A stretch of DNA of 35,648 bases. Origin: an uncultured Eubacteriales bacterium (GTDB lineage: Bacteria; Bacillota; Clostridia; Oscillospirales; Oscillospiraceae). Below are positions 1 to 8,482 of this stretch, piece by piece (within the stretch, counting starts at the first letter, position 1; every line of letters starts with the position of its first letter). The stretch spans positions 1 to 35,648 of the forward strand of contig CABQNH010000019.1 in NCBI GenBank assembly GCA_902465435.1, in the 5' to 3' direction. A program made the position numbers and the translations under genes. The notes under the pieces were generated by a model. The model saw only the letters and a program-made list of their open reading frames with translations. It did not search any database and was not told where the DNA came from.

Positions 1-412
1 GCTTACCTGCGCCGAGATAACCGCTGTCTCCATAGACTGTTTCTTCCTCTCCCGTTAACAATTTCGGCACTTCCGCAACGTCGTGGACATTTGCCGGTGT
101 GGCTTCCACTGTGTGAACCAGTCCGCTGTCCTTGTCCACGCAGAACTCCGAAAATGCGCGGCTGTCGATGGCTTCTGCCACCGTGGCCTCGTCACTCAGG
201 TCATAGAGGTTTTGCAGCAGATACAGTCGGAGCATGATCTCCAGCGGATAGGGTTTGTTGCCGCGCTCTCCTTTGTAATAGCACGGCTGAATCATGGCAA
301 GCCATTCCTTCCACGGGACAATCCGTTCAATCTGACTGAGAAATTCTTTTTTCTTCGTCCGCACCTGTGCCAATTCGTCACGGAATGCGGAAATCGTCAT
401 CTGTTTATCCAT
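1..412 (-). pseudogene. IS5-family transposase, internally deleted, cut by window edge
   Basis: Reading down from the ATG at 412, the frame is open to the window edge. The N-terminus (MDKQMTISAFRDELAQV, then IVPWKEW and a helix-turn-helix-like stretch around LRLYLLQNLYDLSDEA) matches the DNA-binding part of IS5-type DDE transposases. Directly after AFSEFC the frame continues with VDKDSGLVHTVEATPANVHDV and VYGDSGYLGAGK, which in full-length relatives lies about 130 residues further on and includes the second catalytic Asp region (GDSGY). The segment that normally holds the first catalytic Asp is missing, yet the join is in frame. This copy therefore should not be catalytically active. The remainder with the DDE Glu lies outside the window. 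No terminal inverted repeat could be recognised between 413 and 468. Confidence 0.75.
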
Positions 413-447
413 AAGTTTATTCTATCACGCTTGGCGGTATCTGGCAC

Positions 448-478
448 TTTTTCCTGTGCGGTATTGCCTTAGGAAAAA
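448..478 (-). terminator. weak inverted repeat at the end of the operon
   Basis: An 8-bp perfect inverted repeat (TTTTTCCT with AGGAAAAA) spans the stop codon of the SLH protein gene. It could act as a terminator in either direction because both arms are T- or A-rich, but the stem is A+T-rich and the loop is 15 bases, so this is a weak call. Confidence 0.25.
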
Positions 479-3400
479 TTCGTTTCTGCTCCGTCTTCTG
501 CGACCTTCGTCACAAACTGCATGAGGATCGTTGCGACCTGTGCGCGCGTGGCGTTGTTCTTCGGGTTTAGGTACGTTGCGCCGCCTGAGGCCGCACCGGA
601 GATCAGGCCCTCGGCGACCGCCCAGGAAAGCGCGTCCTTTGCCCAGCCGCTGGTGCTGCCTGCATCCGGATAGGGGGAAAGCTCGACGCTCGCGGAGGTG
701 TCGAAGCTCTTATACCGCGCGTAGCTGCGCAGCATGACCGCGATCTGCTCGCGCGTCACATTTCCGAAGGGATTGAATTTCCCGTTGCCTGCGCCGGAAA
801 CAATGCCGTTGGCAGCCGCCCAGATCACCGGCTTGGAGAACCAGCGGTCATTTTCCACGTCCGTGAAGGGGTTCTCCGCCGTCACCTCGGGCTTGCCCTC
901 TAAGCTGTAGAGCACCGTGACGAGCATGGCGCGGTTCATGGTCACGTTGGGCGAGACCGTCGTGTCGGACGTGCCGGAGAGCAGCCCGCGCGCAATGCAG
1001 AAGTCCAGACCCTTGTGCGCCCAGTTGGACGCGCCCGGCTGGTCGATGAACTGCGCGCCGGGGCAGGCAAAGCGGGGAATCGAATGCCCGGCCTGCAGCA
1101 CCGCGCCGCATAGGGTGCAGACGAGGTCGCCGGAATAACCGTCCTGCGTGCAGGCTGCGTCCTGCGCGCCGCGCTGCTCGGTCTGCCGGTGCGAACAGGG
1201 CAGCGACAGCTCCGGGTAGTCGGAACCGCTATTCAGAACAAAGCAGGAATCCCGATTCAGAAGCCGGAGGAATTCCTCAGAGCGGAACTGGGCTGCGGTT
1301 TGCACGGAGACGCCGTCTGCCGAGGCGGCGTTATGTACGGCATACTCGCTGGCGGTATCGAGATAAAAGAGGTTATCGCGCACATTTGATGCCCGCTTGC
1401 CGTCGCGGCCGATCGCGCCGCCGACAAAGCCCGATGCCGCCTGCACGGTACCGTAGGCGTAGCAATTTACGGCGGTATAATAATTGCCGTAGCCGATCAG
1501 GCCGCCCGTGCCGGAGGAGGCGTAGCGGTGTGCATTTTCTACGCGGCCGACGCTGTAGCTGTCGCACAAAGAAGAGGCACCCTGTACGCTGCAGACGCCG
1601 ACAAGGCCGCCGAGATACCAGCTGGAGCCGGTGACGGGCGCATAATTGGCGCAGCGCAGGAGCTTGCCGCCCAACTGCGCGACCGCGCCGCCCGCGCCGC
1701 CGCTCGCACCGTCGGCGGTGACTGCGCCGAGGTTTACGCAGTCGGATAAAAGGCTTTTGGTATCCGAGACGACGCCGACAAGACCGCCGACGGCATCCGT
1801 GCCGCTGACGGTGCCGTAGTTGGTGCAATAGGAGAGCTGCGAGCCGTTATCCATCACGGCGGTAATGCCACCGGCTCGCTCGCCGGTTGAGACGATCGCG
1901 GCATGGCTGACGCAGTTCGTCAGCGTCGTGCCGCTCGCATGAGCCACAACGCCAGCCGCGCTGCCGTTGGCCTGTACCTCGCCCGAAACCGTGATATTTC
2001 GCAGTACTGCGCCGTCCGTCGCCAAAAACAGCGCCGAGCCGCTGCCTGCCGAGACGGCGGTCATATCCGTGATCGCATACCCGCAGCCGTCGAAGGTGCC
2101 GGAAAACGGCGCGTTTAACGAGCCGATGCCGTCAAACCAGCGCACGCTGCGATTGAAGGTCGCGTCATCGTTGCGCAGAGAGATGGCCGCACCCAATCGG
2201 ACGGTCTTTCCCGCAAAGGAATTCCCCTCCTTGACCAGCTTCGCAAGCCCTGCGAGCTGGCGCGCCGTGGTTAAAACAAACGTATCGCACTCCGGCTGAT
2301 ACCAGTCGGTCTGGGCAAGCTGGGTCCAGAGCTTATGCGTAGTGTACGGCTCGACCGACAGCTTCAAAGAGGCGGATGTGATTTTGGAATCGACGGTAAA
2401 TTTTCCGGTGTCGGTCGATTTGGGCGAGGCGGAGGCGTCCTGATACGCAAAGGTATAGCGGAACTTGCCGCTAAACACATAATCCAGATCCTCCGGCACG
2501 GCATTCGGCAGGAGGGACGCGGTGGCTGTAAGCTCGTCGCCCTCATACAAAGGGTCACCGTCCGCAACGGGATAGTTCGTGACGCGCATCATTTGCCCGT
2601 CAACGAGCGCGGTACCGTTCTTTGTAACCGTGACGGCGCAATAAGGACTGCGCTCGAGGTAGAGAGCGCCGGAGGTCAGCGGGGCAAATACCGCGCTCAG
2701 AACGGAGTCCTGCGCGACGGTTGCATAACGGCCGGACAGCGCACTGCCGTTGAGCGTATAATAGCGAAATGCCCAGCCTGTATCGGCTTCGGCGGAAAGA
2801 TGCAGAACGCTGCCGGAGGGAACGGAGCCGCCGCAATCGGCAAGAACCGTACCGCCCTCCGATGCCTCAATGCGGACGGTGCATTCGGTATGCGCGGCAT
2901 TCTGCTCCCAGAGGAGCTGCGGATAGCCGTTTTCCCGGAAGGCATAGGCGACGCCGTTGCAATTCAATTTCTCCACAAAGGCGGCGGTTTGCAGCTCTGC
3001 GGCGGAAAGTGCCTGCACGGAAACCGTGACGGCGGGGGAGCCGCCGGTATACCAGCCGCCGGAGGCCGGGTCATCGTCGCAGCCGGAAAGATAATAGCAG
3101 TCCGATACGGTGTACTGCCCGCCGTTATGGCCGCCGATGGCGCGGCCGCGCGCGTTGCCGCTGGAGTCGATTTTACCGACATTATAGCAGTTATAAATGT
3201 CCATGCCGTCGTTATTGCCGCAGATGCCGCCCGCCGGACAGGCATGGACCGTCGTGACGTCGCCCGCGTTATAGCAATTGACGATGGCGCCCTTGCTCCA
3301 GCACGCGCCGACGATGCCGCCGACGCCCTTGCTGTCCGTATTCCGGACGGAGGCGAAGTTTGCACAATTCTCAATGAATACGCCGGTCGGGATGCTGCCG

Positions 3401-4254
3401 GTCCGGCCGACGATGCCGCCGACCATACGGCGGCCGTACACGCTGCCGCTGACGGAAAGGTTCCTTACGGCCGGAGCGGTCTGCGGCGCGGCTTCGCCGT
3501 CACGCAGCTCACCCAGATAGCCGATCAGGCCGACCGCCTGCGAGTAGGCATAGCCCTTTGCGGCGTAGCGGTCGCAGAACAGACGGGTGATCCGGTGCCC
3601 CTGCCCGTCAAGCACGCCGTTGAAAAATGCTTCAATGACCGTTTCGCTGTTTGCGGCGTCCATGGGGTACTTGCCGCCGATCGGCGTCCAGTTCGCCGTG
3701 CCGCCCATATCCATATCGGCAGTCAGATAAACCGTTTTATCCGAAAAATCGTGCGCAGCGTCGCTGAGATAGACGGTGCCGTACTGGTTGCCGCCGCCCG
3801 CGCCGACCAAAAGAAAGTGGCCGTCCCTTGTGGAAACCAGCTCGCTGCGGTCGCCCTTGATGCGATAGTCCGGCGTCTGAGCATCTACCTGCCCGTTGAC
3901 CAGGGCGGCAAGCCCGGCGAGCTGTGCCGGGGTTTCGAGGTAAAATGTGGTTTGTTCGGCATCGTACCAGGAGATATCCACTGCGCCGTCCCAGACGGAC
4001 AGACAGTAATATTCCGGCAGGACGGTATAGGCTCCGTCGGGCGTAGGGAAGCGGTAGCGATAGCCGTCGGCCGTTTCCTCAAATTCCACGAAGAAATAGC
4101 TGCCGTCCGAAAGCTCGCAGCGCACCGTGGCAAGGTCATAGTCCGGACGCTTTTCCAGCGTGCCGGAGACGAAACCGTCCTCCGCGGAGGCACAGAGGGC
4201 GGCCTGCGCGATCAGACAGACGCAGAGGAAAAGACAGAGAATGCTTCGTTTCAT
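469..4254 (-). CDS. S-layer-anchored GLUG-repeat surface protein
   Basis: A large secreted wall protein of 1261 residues. The start at 4254 gives a clear signal peptide (MKRSILCLFLCVCLIAQ, cleavage near ALCASA) and has a GGAGAGGAG ribosome site; a longer in-frame extension would lie inside the upstream ATPase gene. From N to C it has an N-terminal domain, a first set of GLUG-type beta repeats (GGIVG...NCYNAGDV), an InlB B-like repeat near residues 455-525, a second GLUG set around 740-1010, a four-Cys knuckle (CSH...CTLCGAVL), and three SLH repeats from about 1075 to the end that would bind secondary wall polymer. It is the last gene of the uptake operon, four bases after the ATPase. Inference: it is a surface receptor or scaffold for the imported ligand. 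GLUG domains give no substrate. Confidence 0.85.
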   Translation of the reverse strand: MKRSILCLFLCVCLIAQAALCASAEDGFVSGTLEKRPDYDLATVRCELSDGSYFFVEFEETADGYRYRFPTPDGAYTVLPEYYCLSVWDGAVDISWYDAEQTTFYLETPAQLAGLAALVNGQVDAQTPDYRIKGDRSELVSTRDGHFLLVGAGGGNQYGTVYLSDAAHDFSDKTVYLTADMDMGGTANWTPIGGKYPMDAANSETVIEAFFNGVLDGQGHRITRLFCDRYAAKGYAYSQAVGLIGYLGELRDGEAAPQTAPAVRNLSVSGSVYGRRMVGGIVGRTGSIPTGVFIENCANFASVRNTDSKGVGGIVGACWSKGAIVNCYNAGDVTTVHACPAGGICGNNDGMDIYNCYNVGKIDSSGNARGRAIGGHNGGQYTVSDCYYLSGCDDDPASGGWYTGGSPAVTVSVQALSAAELQTAAFVEKLNCNGVAYAFRENGYPQLLWEQNAAHTECTVRIEASEGGTVLADCGGSVPSGSVLHLSAEADTGWAFRYYTLNGSALSGRYATVAQDSVLSAVFAPLTSGALYLERSPYCAVTVTKNGTALVDGQMMRVTNYPVADGDPLYEGDELTATASLLPNAVPEDLDYVFSGKFRYTFAYQDASASPKSTDTGKFTVDSKITSASLKLSVEPYTTHKLWTQLAQTDWYQPECDTFVLTTARQLAGLAKLVKEGNSFAGKTVRLGAAISLRNDDATFNRSVRWFDGIGSLNAPFSGTFDGCGYAITDMTAVSAGSGSALFLATDGAVLRNITVSGEVQANGSAAGVVAHASGTTLTNCVSHAAIVSTGERAGGITAVMDNGSQLSYCTNYGTVSGTDAVGGLVGVVSDTKSLLSDCVNLGAVTADGASGGAGGAVAQLGGKLLRCANYAPVTGSSWYLGGLVGVCSVQGASSLCDSYSVGRVENAHRYASSGTGGLIGYGNYYTAVNCYAYGTVQAASGFVGGAIGRDGKRASNVRDNLFYLDTASEYAVHNAASADGVSVQTAAQFRSEEFLRLLNRDSCFVLNSGSDYPELSLPCSHRQTEQRGAQDAACTQDGYSGDLVCTLCGAVLQAGHSIPRFACPGAQFIDQPGASNWAHKGLDFCIARGLLSGTSDTTVSPNVTMNRAMLVTVLYSLEGKPEVTAENPFTDVENDRWFSKPVIWAAANGIVSGAGNGKFNPFGNVTREQIAVMLRSYARYKSFDTSASVELSPYPDAGSTSGWAKDALSWAVAEGLISGAASGGATYLNPKNNATRAQVATILMQFVTKVAEDGAETNFS

Positions 4255-4258
4255 AAAC

Positions 4259-5035
4259 TTACTCCTCTCCGGCAAGCAGAACGCTTGCCATACCTTGCGG
4301 CGTTTCGACCTCCGCCATGCGGACGCGGACGCCATAGAGCGACTCGATCAGCGCAGACGTCAGTGTATCGGCTGTTTTTCCGTGGGCGCAGATCGTGCCG
4401 TCCTTCAGTGCCAGAACGCGGCTGGCGTAGCGCAGCGCATGCTCCGGATTGTGGGTGGACAGAAGGACGGTATAGCCTGCGTGCGTCAGGGCGCGGATCT
4501 TTTCCAGCACGCGCTGCGTGTTGCCGTAATCCAGATTTGCCGTCGGCTCGTCCATAACGAGCAGCTCGGCGTTCTGCACGAGCGCACGCGCGATCAGGGC
4601 AAGCTGCCGCTCGCCGCCGGAGACCTGCGCAATGCCGCGGTGGGCGAGCGCCGCGATGCCAAGCTGCTCCAATGCGCGGTAAGACGCTTCAAGCTGCGCG
4701 GGCTGCGGGCGCGCAAGTGCGCTTCCGGCACCCGTTGTGCCCATCAGCACCGTTTCGAGCAGCGTATAATTAAAAATCGGTTCCGCCGACTGCGGAATAT
4801 AGGCAAGCTTTTCCGCAAGCGTTCGGCGGCGATAGGCCGAGATGGGCTTGCCGTCCAGAAGCAGTGTGCCCTGCGGGCGCAAAAAGCCGAGGATGCAGCG
4901 AAACAGCGTGCTTTTGCCCGCGCCGTTCGCACCCAAAACGGCGACCAGCTCGCCGCGCGGGACCTCGAAGCTGACCCGGCGCAGAACCGGCTGCTTCCCA
5001 TAGGAAAAGGAGACGTCCCTGCATTCAAGCAGCAT
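4259..5035 (-). CDS. ABC transporter ATPase, FecE/BtuD type
   Basis: The 258-residue cytoplasmic ATPase of an iron-complex/cobalamin-type importer. All nucleotide-binding motifs are intact: Walker A GANGAGKS at about 35-42, Q-loop Gln near 82, signature VSGGE near 138, Walker B LLVMDEP near 158-164 and the switch His in STHNPEH near 195. I chose the ATG at 5035 because GGGAGG lies eight bases upstream; a GTG at 5044 would place the start inside that site. It overlaps the permease stop by 11 bases, implying translational coupling. It should power the permease encoded just upstream together with the lipoprotein that opens the operon. Families of this type carry siderophores, haem or corrinoids; the substrate cannot be read from the sequence. 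Confidence 0.93.
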   Translation of the reverse strand: MLLECRDVSFSYGKQPVLRRVSFEVPRGELVAVLGANGAGKSTLFRCILGFLRPQGTLLLDGKPISAYRRRTLAEKLAYIPQSAEPIFNYTLLETVLMGTTGAGSALARPQPAQLEASYRALEQLGIAALAHRGIAQVSGGERQLALIARALVQNAELLVMDEPTANLDYGNTQRVLEKIRALTHAGYTVLLSTHNPEHALRYASRVLALKDGTICAHGKTADTLTSALIESLYGVRVRMAEVETPQGMASVLLAGEE

Positions 5036-6068
5036 GTCTTCCACCTCCCGTCAAAATGAGATAGAGGAACAGCGGCGCGCCGATGAAGGCGGTCAGAATG
5101 CCGAGCGGAAGCTCACCGGAGATGGCCAGACGCGCGACATCGTCCACAATGACCAGAAACGAAGCGCCGAACAGGGTGGCTGCAGGGATCAGGCGGCGAT
5201 AATCATAGCCGAACAGCATCCGGCAGAAATACGGAATTACCAGCCCGACCCAACCGATCATGCCGGAGACGGCGACGCTCGATGCCGTCAAAAGCGTGGC
5301 ACAGACGACGACCACGAGACGCAGCAGGGTGGTGTTGACGCCCATGGAGCGCGCTTCCTCGTCGCCGACGGTCAAAAGGTTGATCCGCCAGCGCAGAAGG
5401 AAAAGCGGAACAAGGCCGCAGAGAAACGGGAAGACCAGAAACAAAACATCCTCCTGCTTGATCGCCGAGAGACTGCCCATCAGCCAATAGGTGATCGCAG
5501 GAAGCTGCTGCTGCGTATCGGCGACCAGCTTGACATAGGAGGTCGCAGCCGAAAACAGGGAGGAAACCATCATGCCGGCAAGGATCATGGCGACGGTCGG
5601 GTTTATACGGCTCAGCCGACTGACGAGATAGGAAACAAATACGGCGGCAAGACCGCAGCAGAAGGCGGAGGCGGAAATCCCAAAATAGCCCGCGCCGAGC
5701 AGGATCGCAATGGCTGCGCCGAAGCCCGCGCCCGTGGACGCGCCCAGAATGTCCGGTGAGACCATCGGGTTACGGAACATTCCCTGATAGCAGACACCCG
5801 CAACGGAAAGAGACGCGCCGACGAGCGCCGCTGCGGCAATGCGCGGCAGGCGAATGCGGAACAGCACGTTTTCTGCGCCGGGGGGAAGGACAAGCTCCGT
5901 TTGCGCTACGCGCGACCAGAGAAGCTGACACAGCTCCCCAACGCTGAGCCGAAAACGGCCAAGCATCGCGGAGCCGAGAAGCGTGAGGAAAAAGACCGCG
6001 CAGAGCACGGCAAAGCGGCGGGCGTAACGCCGATCCTCACGGAACGCCGGTCGGTTATTTATTTCCAT
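5025..6068 (-). CDS. FecCD-family ABC permease
   Basis: A 347-residue polytopic membrane protein of the FecCD/BtuC family, with about ten hydrophobic segments. It carries the family landmarks LPRIAAAALVGASLSVAG and GMFRNPMVSPDILGASTGAG, and a C-terminal half containing GLVIPYFCRMLFG and PLGILTAFIGAPLF. The start at 6068 (MEINNRPAFRED) gives the usual short cytoplasmic N-terminus; the frame is open further upstream, but that would overlap the preceding gene heavily with basic, non-family sequence. Even so it overlaps the DUF2149 gene by 14 bases. It forms the membrane channel of the importer and is expected to work as a dimer with two ATPase subunits. Confidence 0.93.
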   Translation of the reverse strand: MEINNRPAFREDRRYARRFAVLCAVFFLTLLGSAMLGRFRLSVGELCQLLWSRVAQTELVLPPGAENVLFRIRLPRIAAAALVGASLSVAGVCYQGMFRNPMVSPDILGASTGAGFGAAIAILLGAGYFGISASAFCCGLAAVFVSYLVSRLSRINPTVAMILAGMMVSSLFSAATSYVKLVADTQQQLPAITYWLMGSLSAIKQEDVLFLVFPFLCGLVPLFLLRWRINLLTVGDEEARSMGVNTTLLRLVVVVCATLLTASSVAVSGMIGWVGLVIPYFCRMLFGYDYRRLIPAATLFGASFLVIVDDVARLAISGELPLGILTAFIGAPLFLYLILTGGGRHAA

Positions 6069-6432
6069 CTTCAATAATATAATACTTGCCGGTCGCGGCA
6101 TCGTAATAGACCTCGCCCAGCTTTTCCATGCCTTCATCATCGCCTTCTGCGTGCTCCTGCGTTTCCATCTGGGCAAGATCGTCCTGTGTGAACGAGAGCG
6201 CGTTGCTGCGGTCTATGGCGGCGTGGCCGCCCTGCCCATCGGCTGCATAGGACTGCCCGGAATTGGACATCGTGCCGCCGGAGGTCGAAATATCCACGTT
6301 CCAGTGCAGGATCAACGCCAGCATCATGCCGACGGCCAGCACCAGCATGGCATCGGAAAGGTTGGAGAGGTAGTCCATGGGGTTGACGTCGCCGCCGTCG
6401 AAGCGGCCGCCGCGAATTCTACGTTTCTTCAT
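6055..6432 (-). CDS. DUF2149 / ExbD-like membrane protein
   Basis: A 125-residue protein with a basic N-terminus, one transmembrane helix at about 27-46 and a polar exterior domain. The segment NLSDAMLVLAVGMM resembles the ExbD/TolR helix (FIDVMLVLLIIFM), placing Asp27 where ExbD has its proton-carrying Asp. This resembles DUF2149 proteins, small partners of MotA/TolQ/ExbB channels. The gene overlaps the ExbB-like gene by ATGA. Inference: with that protein it forms a proton channel and motor. The exterior part is short, acidic and rich in Gly, Gln and His and ends KYYIIEDGNK; it lacks the folded periplasmic domain of classical ExbD. The family call is from motif memory only. Confidence 0.75.
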   Translation of the reverse strand: MKKRRIRGGRFDGGDVNPMDYLSNLSDAMLVLAVGMMLALILHWNVDISTSGGTMSNSGQSYAADGQGGHAAIDRSNALSFTQDDLAQMETQEHAEGDDEGMEKLGEVYYDAATGKYYIIEDGNK

Positions 6433-7049
6433 TGGGAAATCCTTTCACACACGCAGTCCACCAGCGTTTCCAGATCGGCCATATAGGCGCTGTACCAGCG
6501 CTTGCGGATGCCGGAAACGACAAGACAGACCGCTGCGGCGCACAGGCCGGCGATGGTGGTGTCGAACGCGGTCAAAAGTGAGGTCGAGAGCGTCTGCGTA
6601 TCGCCCTGACCCAGAGCAATGATGCCGGGGCCGAGCGGGATCAGCGTGCCGAGAAGGCCGAGCATCGGCCCCAGCTTGCAGGCAAGATCCGTCAGCTTGA
6701 CGATGCGGTCATAATGCGACTGCTCCCGCTCAAGCAGATTGGCGGCAAGACTCTCCCGCAGGGCGGGGCTGAACTCCGGGTGGCCGATCAGCTCCAGAAG
6801 CGCTGCCTTTTGGCGGCGGTTGAGCAGGCTGCCTTCGATGGCGGGACGCAGCGCGGTATCCTTTGCGCGCAGCGTATCGAGCAGACGAGGCAGATCCTCG
6901 CGCATGGGACGGTGCTCGGCAAAATACTCGGCAAGCAGCCAGCCGACGGAGAAAACGGAAAAGCCGAGAAGCAGCACAAGAAGAATCACGTCCGGAATCT
7001 CCATCGCGCTGGCGATGACGCGCAGAATATTATGAAAAACAGAGGTCAT
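6429..7049 (-). CDS. MotA/TolQ/ExbB proton-channel family protein
   Basis: A 206-residue protein with three predicted membrane helices (about 19-41, 121-144 and 157-180) and a large cytoplasmic domain between the first and second, the ExbB/TolQ topology. The diagnostic stretch LGPMLGLLGTLIPLGPGI followed by LLTAFDTTIAGLCAAAV corresponds to the conserved second and third helices of ExbB, including the polar Thr residues thought to line the proton path. It overlaps the genes on both sides by ATGA. In diderms this family drives TonB-dependent outer membrane uptake; here the neighbours are a FecBCD-type importer and wall proteins, so it probably energises an extracytoplasmic step of the same uptake. 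A flagellar role is unlikely because no motility genes are near. Confidence 0.88.
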   Translation of the reverse strand: MTSVFHNILRVIASAMEIPDVILLVLLLGFSVFSVGWLLAEYFAEHRPMREDLPRLLDTLRAKDTALRPAIEGSLLNRRQKAALLELIGHPEFSPALRESLAANLLEREQSHYDRIVKLTDLACKLGPMLGLLGTLIPLGPGIIALGQGDTQTLSTSLLTAFDTTIAGLCAAAVCLVVSGIRKRWYSAYMADLETLVDCVCERISQ

Positions 7050-8473
7050 GGATCGATTCGCTCCTTTTTATAGTAGGTTTTTGCACAGACGGCACCGCCT
7101 ACGGCAAGCAAAAGTGCGCTGAGCGCCGTAAGAAGCCGGGAAAGACGATCCTCCTTCGCCTGCAGAGAGAGTGCGGTTCGGACGGCGGGGAGGAGGGCAT
7201 CACTGTCAGACTCGCCCGGCGACGTGTCGGATGCGGCGCGGCGCTGCAGCTGCTGCGCCAACTCGCTGGGGATGGCGTAGAGGCGCACGCCGTCTGTGCG
7301 CGCATTGGACGATTGCGTCGGCTCCTGCGTGGCCGGATCGCCCTGCTGCCCCTGTGGGAGGAGAGATTCCTGCCCGCCGCCCGTCGCATCCTGAGAGTTT
7401 CCGTCCGCAGGCGTTTCCGTCGGTTGGGGGTCGGGCGGCTGCGCGTCCGAAGGCTGCGGCTCGGTCGGCTGAGGCGACGGCTCTCGCGCCTCAATCTGCA
7501 ACGGCGGGGTGATCGCGGCATCGGCGCAGCCGATGGAGAGGCTGACGCTGCCGCTCCGATGCACCGTGTAGCTGACCGTGACCGTTGCAAGGTCGCTGAA
7601 CTCGCCGCTGAGCGTGACCGTGACGCCCGTGATCTCTAGAATGGAGGAGTCCGACGAGGTAATACGAAGCAATCTGGCCAGCGCTTCTAAAATCGCCCGG
7701 TTGCCCGCGCTTACGGAAAAGCTGACCGTATGAGAGCCGACGGTTCCGTCCAGCTCCGGCGGCATATCCTGAATCTGCGGCGCGCCATCCAGTGTGACAT
7801 AAAGCGTATGCGTATACTTCGCGCTCTGATTCGTGCGGCATTCCATCGGGGAGGACTGGCCGAACAGCAGACGGAAGCGATTGCCGGTGCCGAGCGAGGT
7901 ATAATTCGGCGCGGTATGCTCCATGCCGATCTCGTAGGTTACCCAGCTGTCCTCCAGCGCCAGCATGGGGGGCACCGTCCAGCAGTCGTTCCACGCTTCG
8001 GACGCGTCGTATTCGACAAAGTTGCCTTTTTCATCATAGACCGAATGGATGTGTGCGGCGAGATCGTTAAAATAATAGCGCTGTGTGCGGAACAGCTCGG
8101 CGGCGGTAAATGAGGTGAAATAGCCGATCTCCTGATCGCGCGTATAAAACTGCACGGACAGAATGTCGCCGGTGTAGACGCCGGCGTAGTCAAAGAGATC
8201 CGCGAGGTAAAAGCCGTAGGCGGAATCAATGACGGTACGGTAGGTGCCGTCGCTGCCGCTGCGGAAAAAGGAATAGGCGTTCTGGTGCAGCGGCAGGTTT
8301 TCGTAAAGCTCGCTCCAATGATAGGTGGCAAGCTCAACATAATCGGCAGTATCCATACCAAAGTAGCCGACCTTGATGGTCAGCGTATCCGTGACCTGCC
8401 CCGCAGCACGCGCCGCCGTCGGCAGACACAGAAGAAGCACAAGGCTGAGCAGCAGCGCTCCAATTTTTTTCAT
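7046..8473 (-). CDS. secreted ectodomain protein with Pro-rich stalk and C-terminal anchor
   Basis: A 475-residue protein with a signal peptide (MKKIGALLLSLVLLLCLP, cleavage near ARAAG). It has an ectodomain at about 26-235 rich in Tyr and Trp, with the stretch GFYLADLFDYAGV recalling surface domains of sulfite-oxidase/molybdopterin-like fold. A second beta-rich domain lies at 240-325 and a Pro/Gln/Glu-rich stalk at 330-356. A polar linker, an amphipathic stretch and one membrane helix at 446-464 follow, with a short basic tail KTYYKKERIDP. The AGGAGCTGCCGATG context supports the start. It is co-transcribed with the ExbB-like gene by ATGA overlap. Inference: an envelope ligand-binding partner or energy transducer contacting the ExbB/DUF2149 motor through its membrane helix. 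No family assignment is certain. Confidence 0.8.
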   Translation of the reverse strand: MKKIGALLLSLVLLLCLPTAARAAGQVTDTLTIKVGYFGMDTADYVELATYHWSELYENLPLHQNAYSFFRSGSDGTYRTVIDSAYGFYLADLFDYAGVYTGDILSVQFYTRDQEIGYFTSFTAAELFRTQRYYFNDLAAHIHSVYDEKGNFVEYDASEAWNDCWTVPPMLALEDSWVTYEIGMEHTAPNYTSLGTGNRFRLLFGQSSPMECRTNQSAKYTHTLYVTLDGAPQIQDMPPELDGTVGSHTVSFSVSAGNRAILEALARLLRITSSDSSILEITGVTVTLSGEFSDLATVTVSYTVHRSGSVSLSIGCADAAITPPLQIEAREPSPQPTEPQPSDAQPPDPQPTETPADGNSQDATGGGQESLLPQGQQGDPATQEPTQSSNARTDGVRLYAIPSELAQQLQRRAASDTSPGESDSDALLPAVRTALSLQAKEDRLSRLLTALSALLLAVGGAVCAKTYYKKERIDP

Positions 8474-8482
8474 CGGCAGCTC

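Noticed and set aside
1400..3560. Repetitive DNA in the SLH protein gene that might be a repeat array
   Set aside because: The repeats are protein-level GLUG units with diverged DNA, irregular spacing and no spacers of constant length, so not CRISPR or tandem DNA repeats.
2335..4557. A long plus-strand open frame opposite the SLH protein and ATPase genes
   Set aside because: It crosses two clear minus-strand genes, has low-complexity Ala/Arg/Val-rich composition and no domain; it is an antisense artefact of codon bias.
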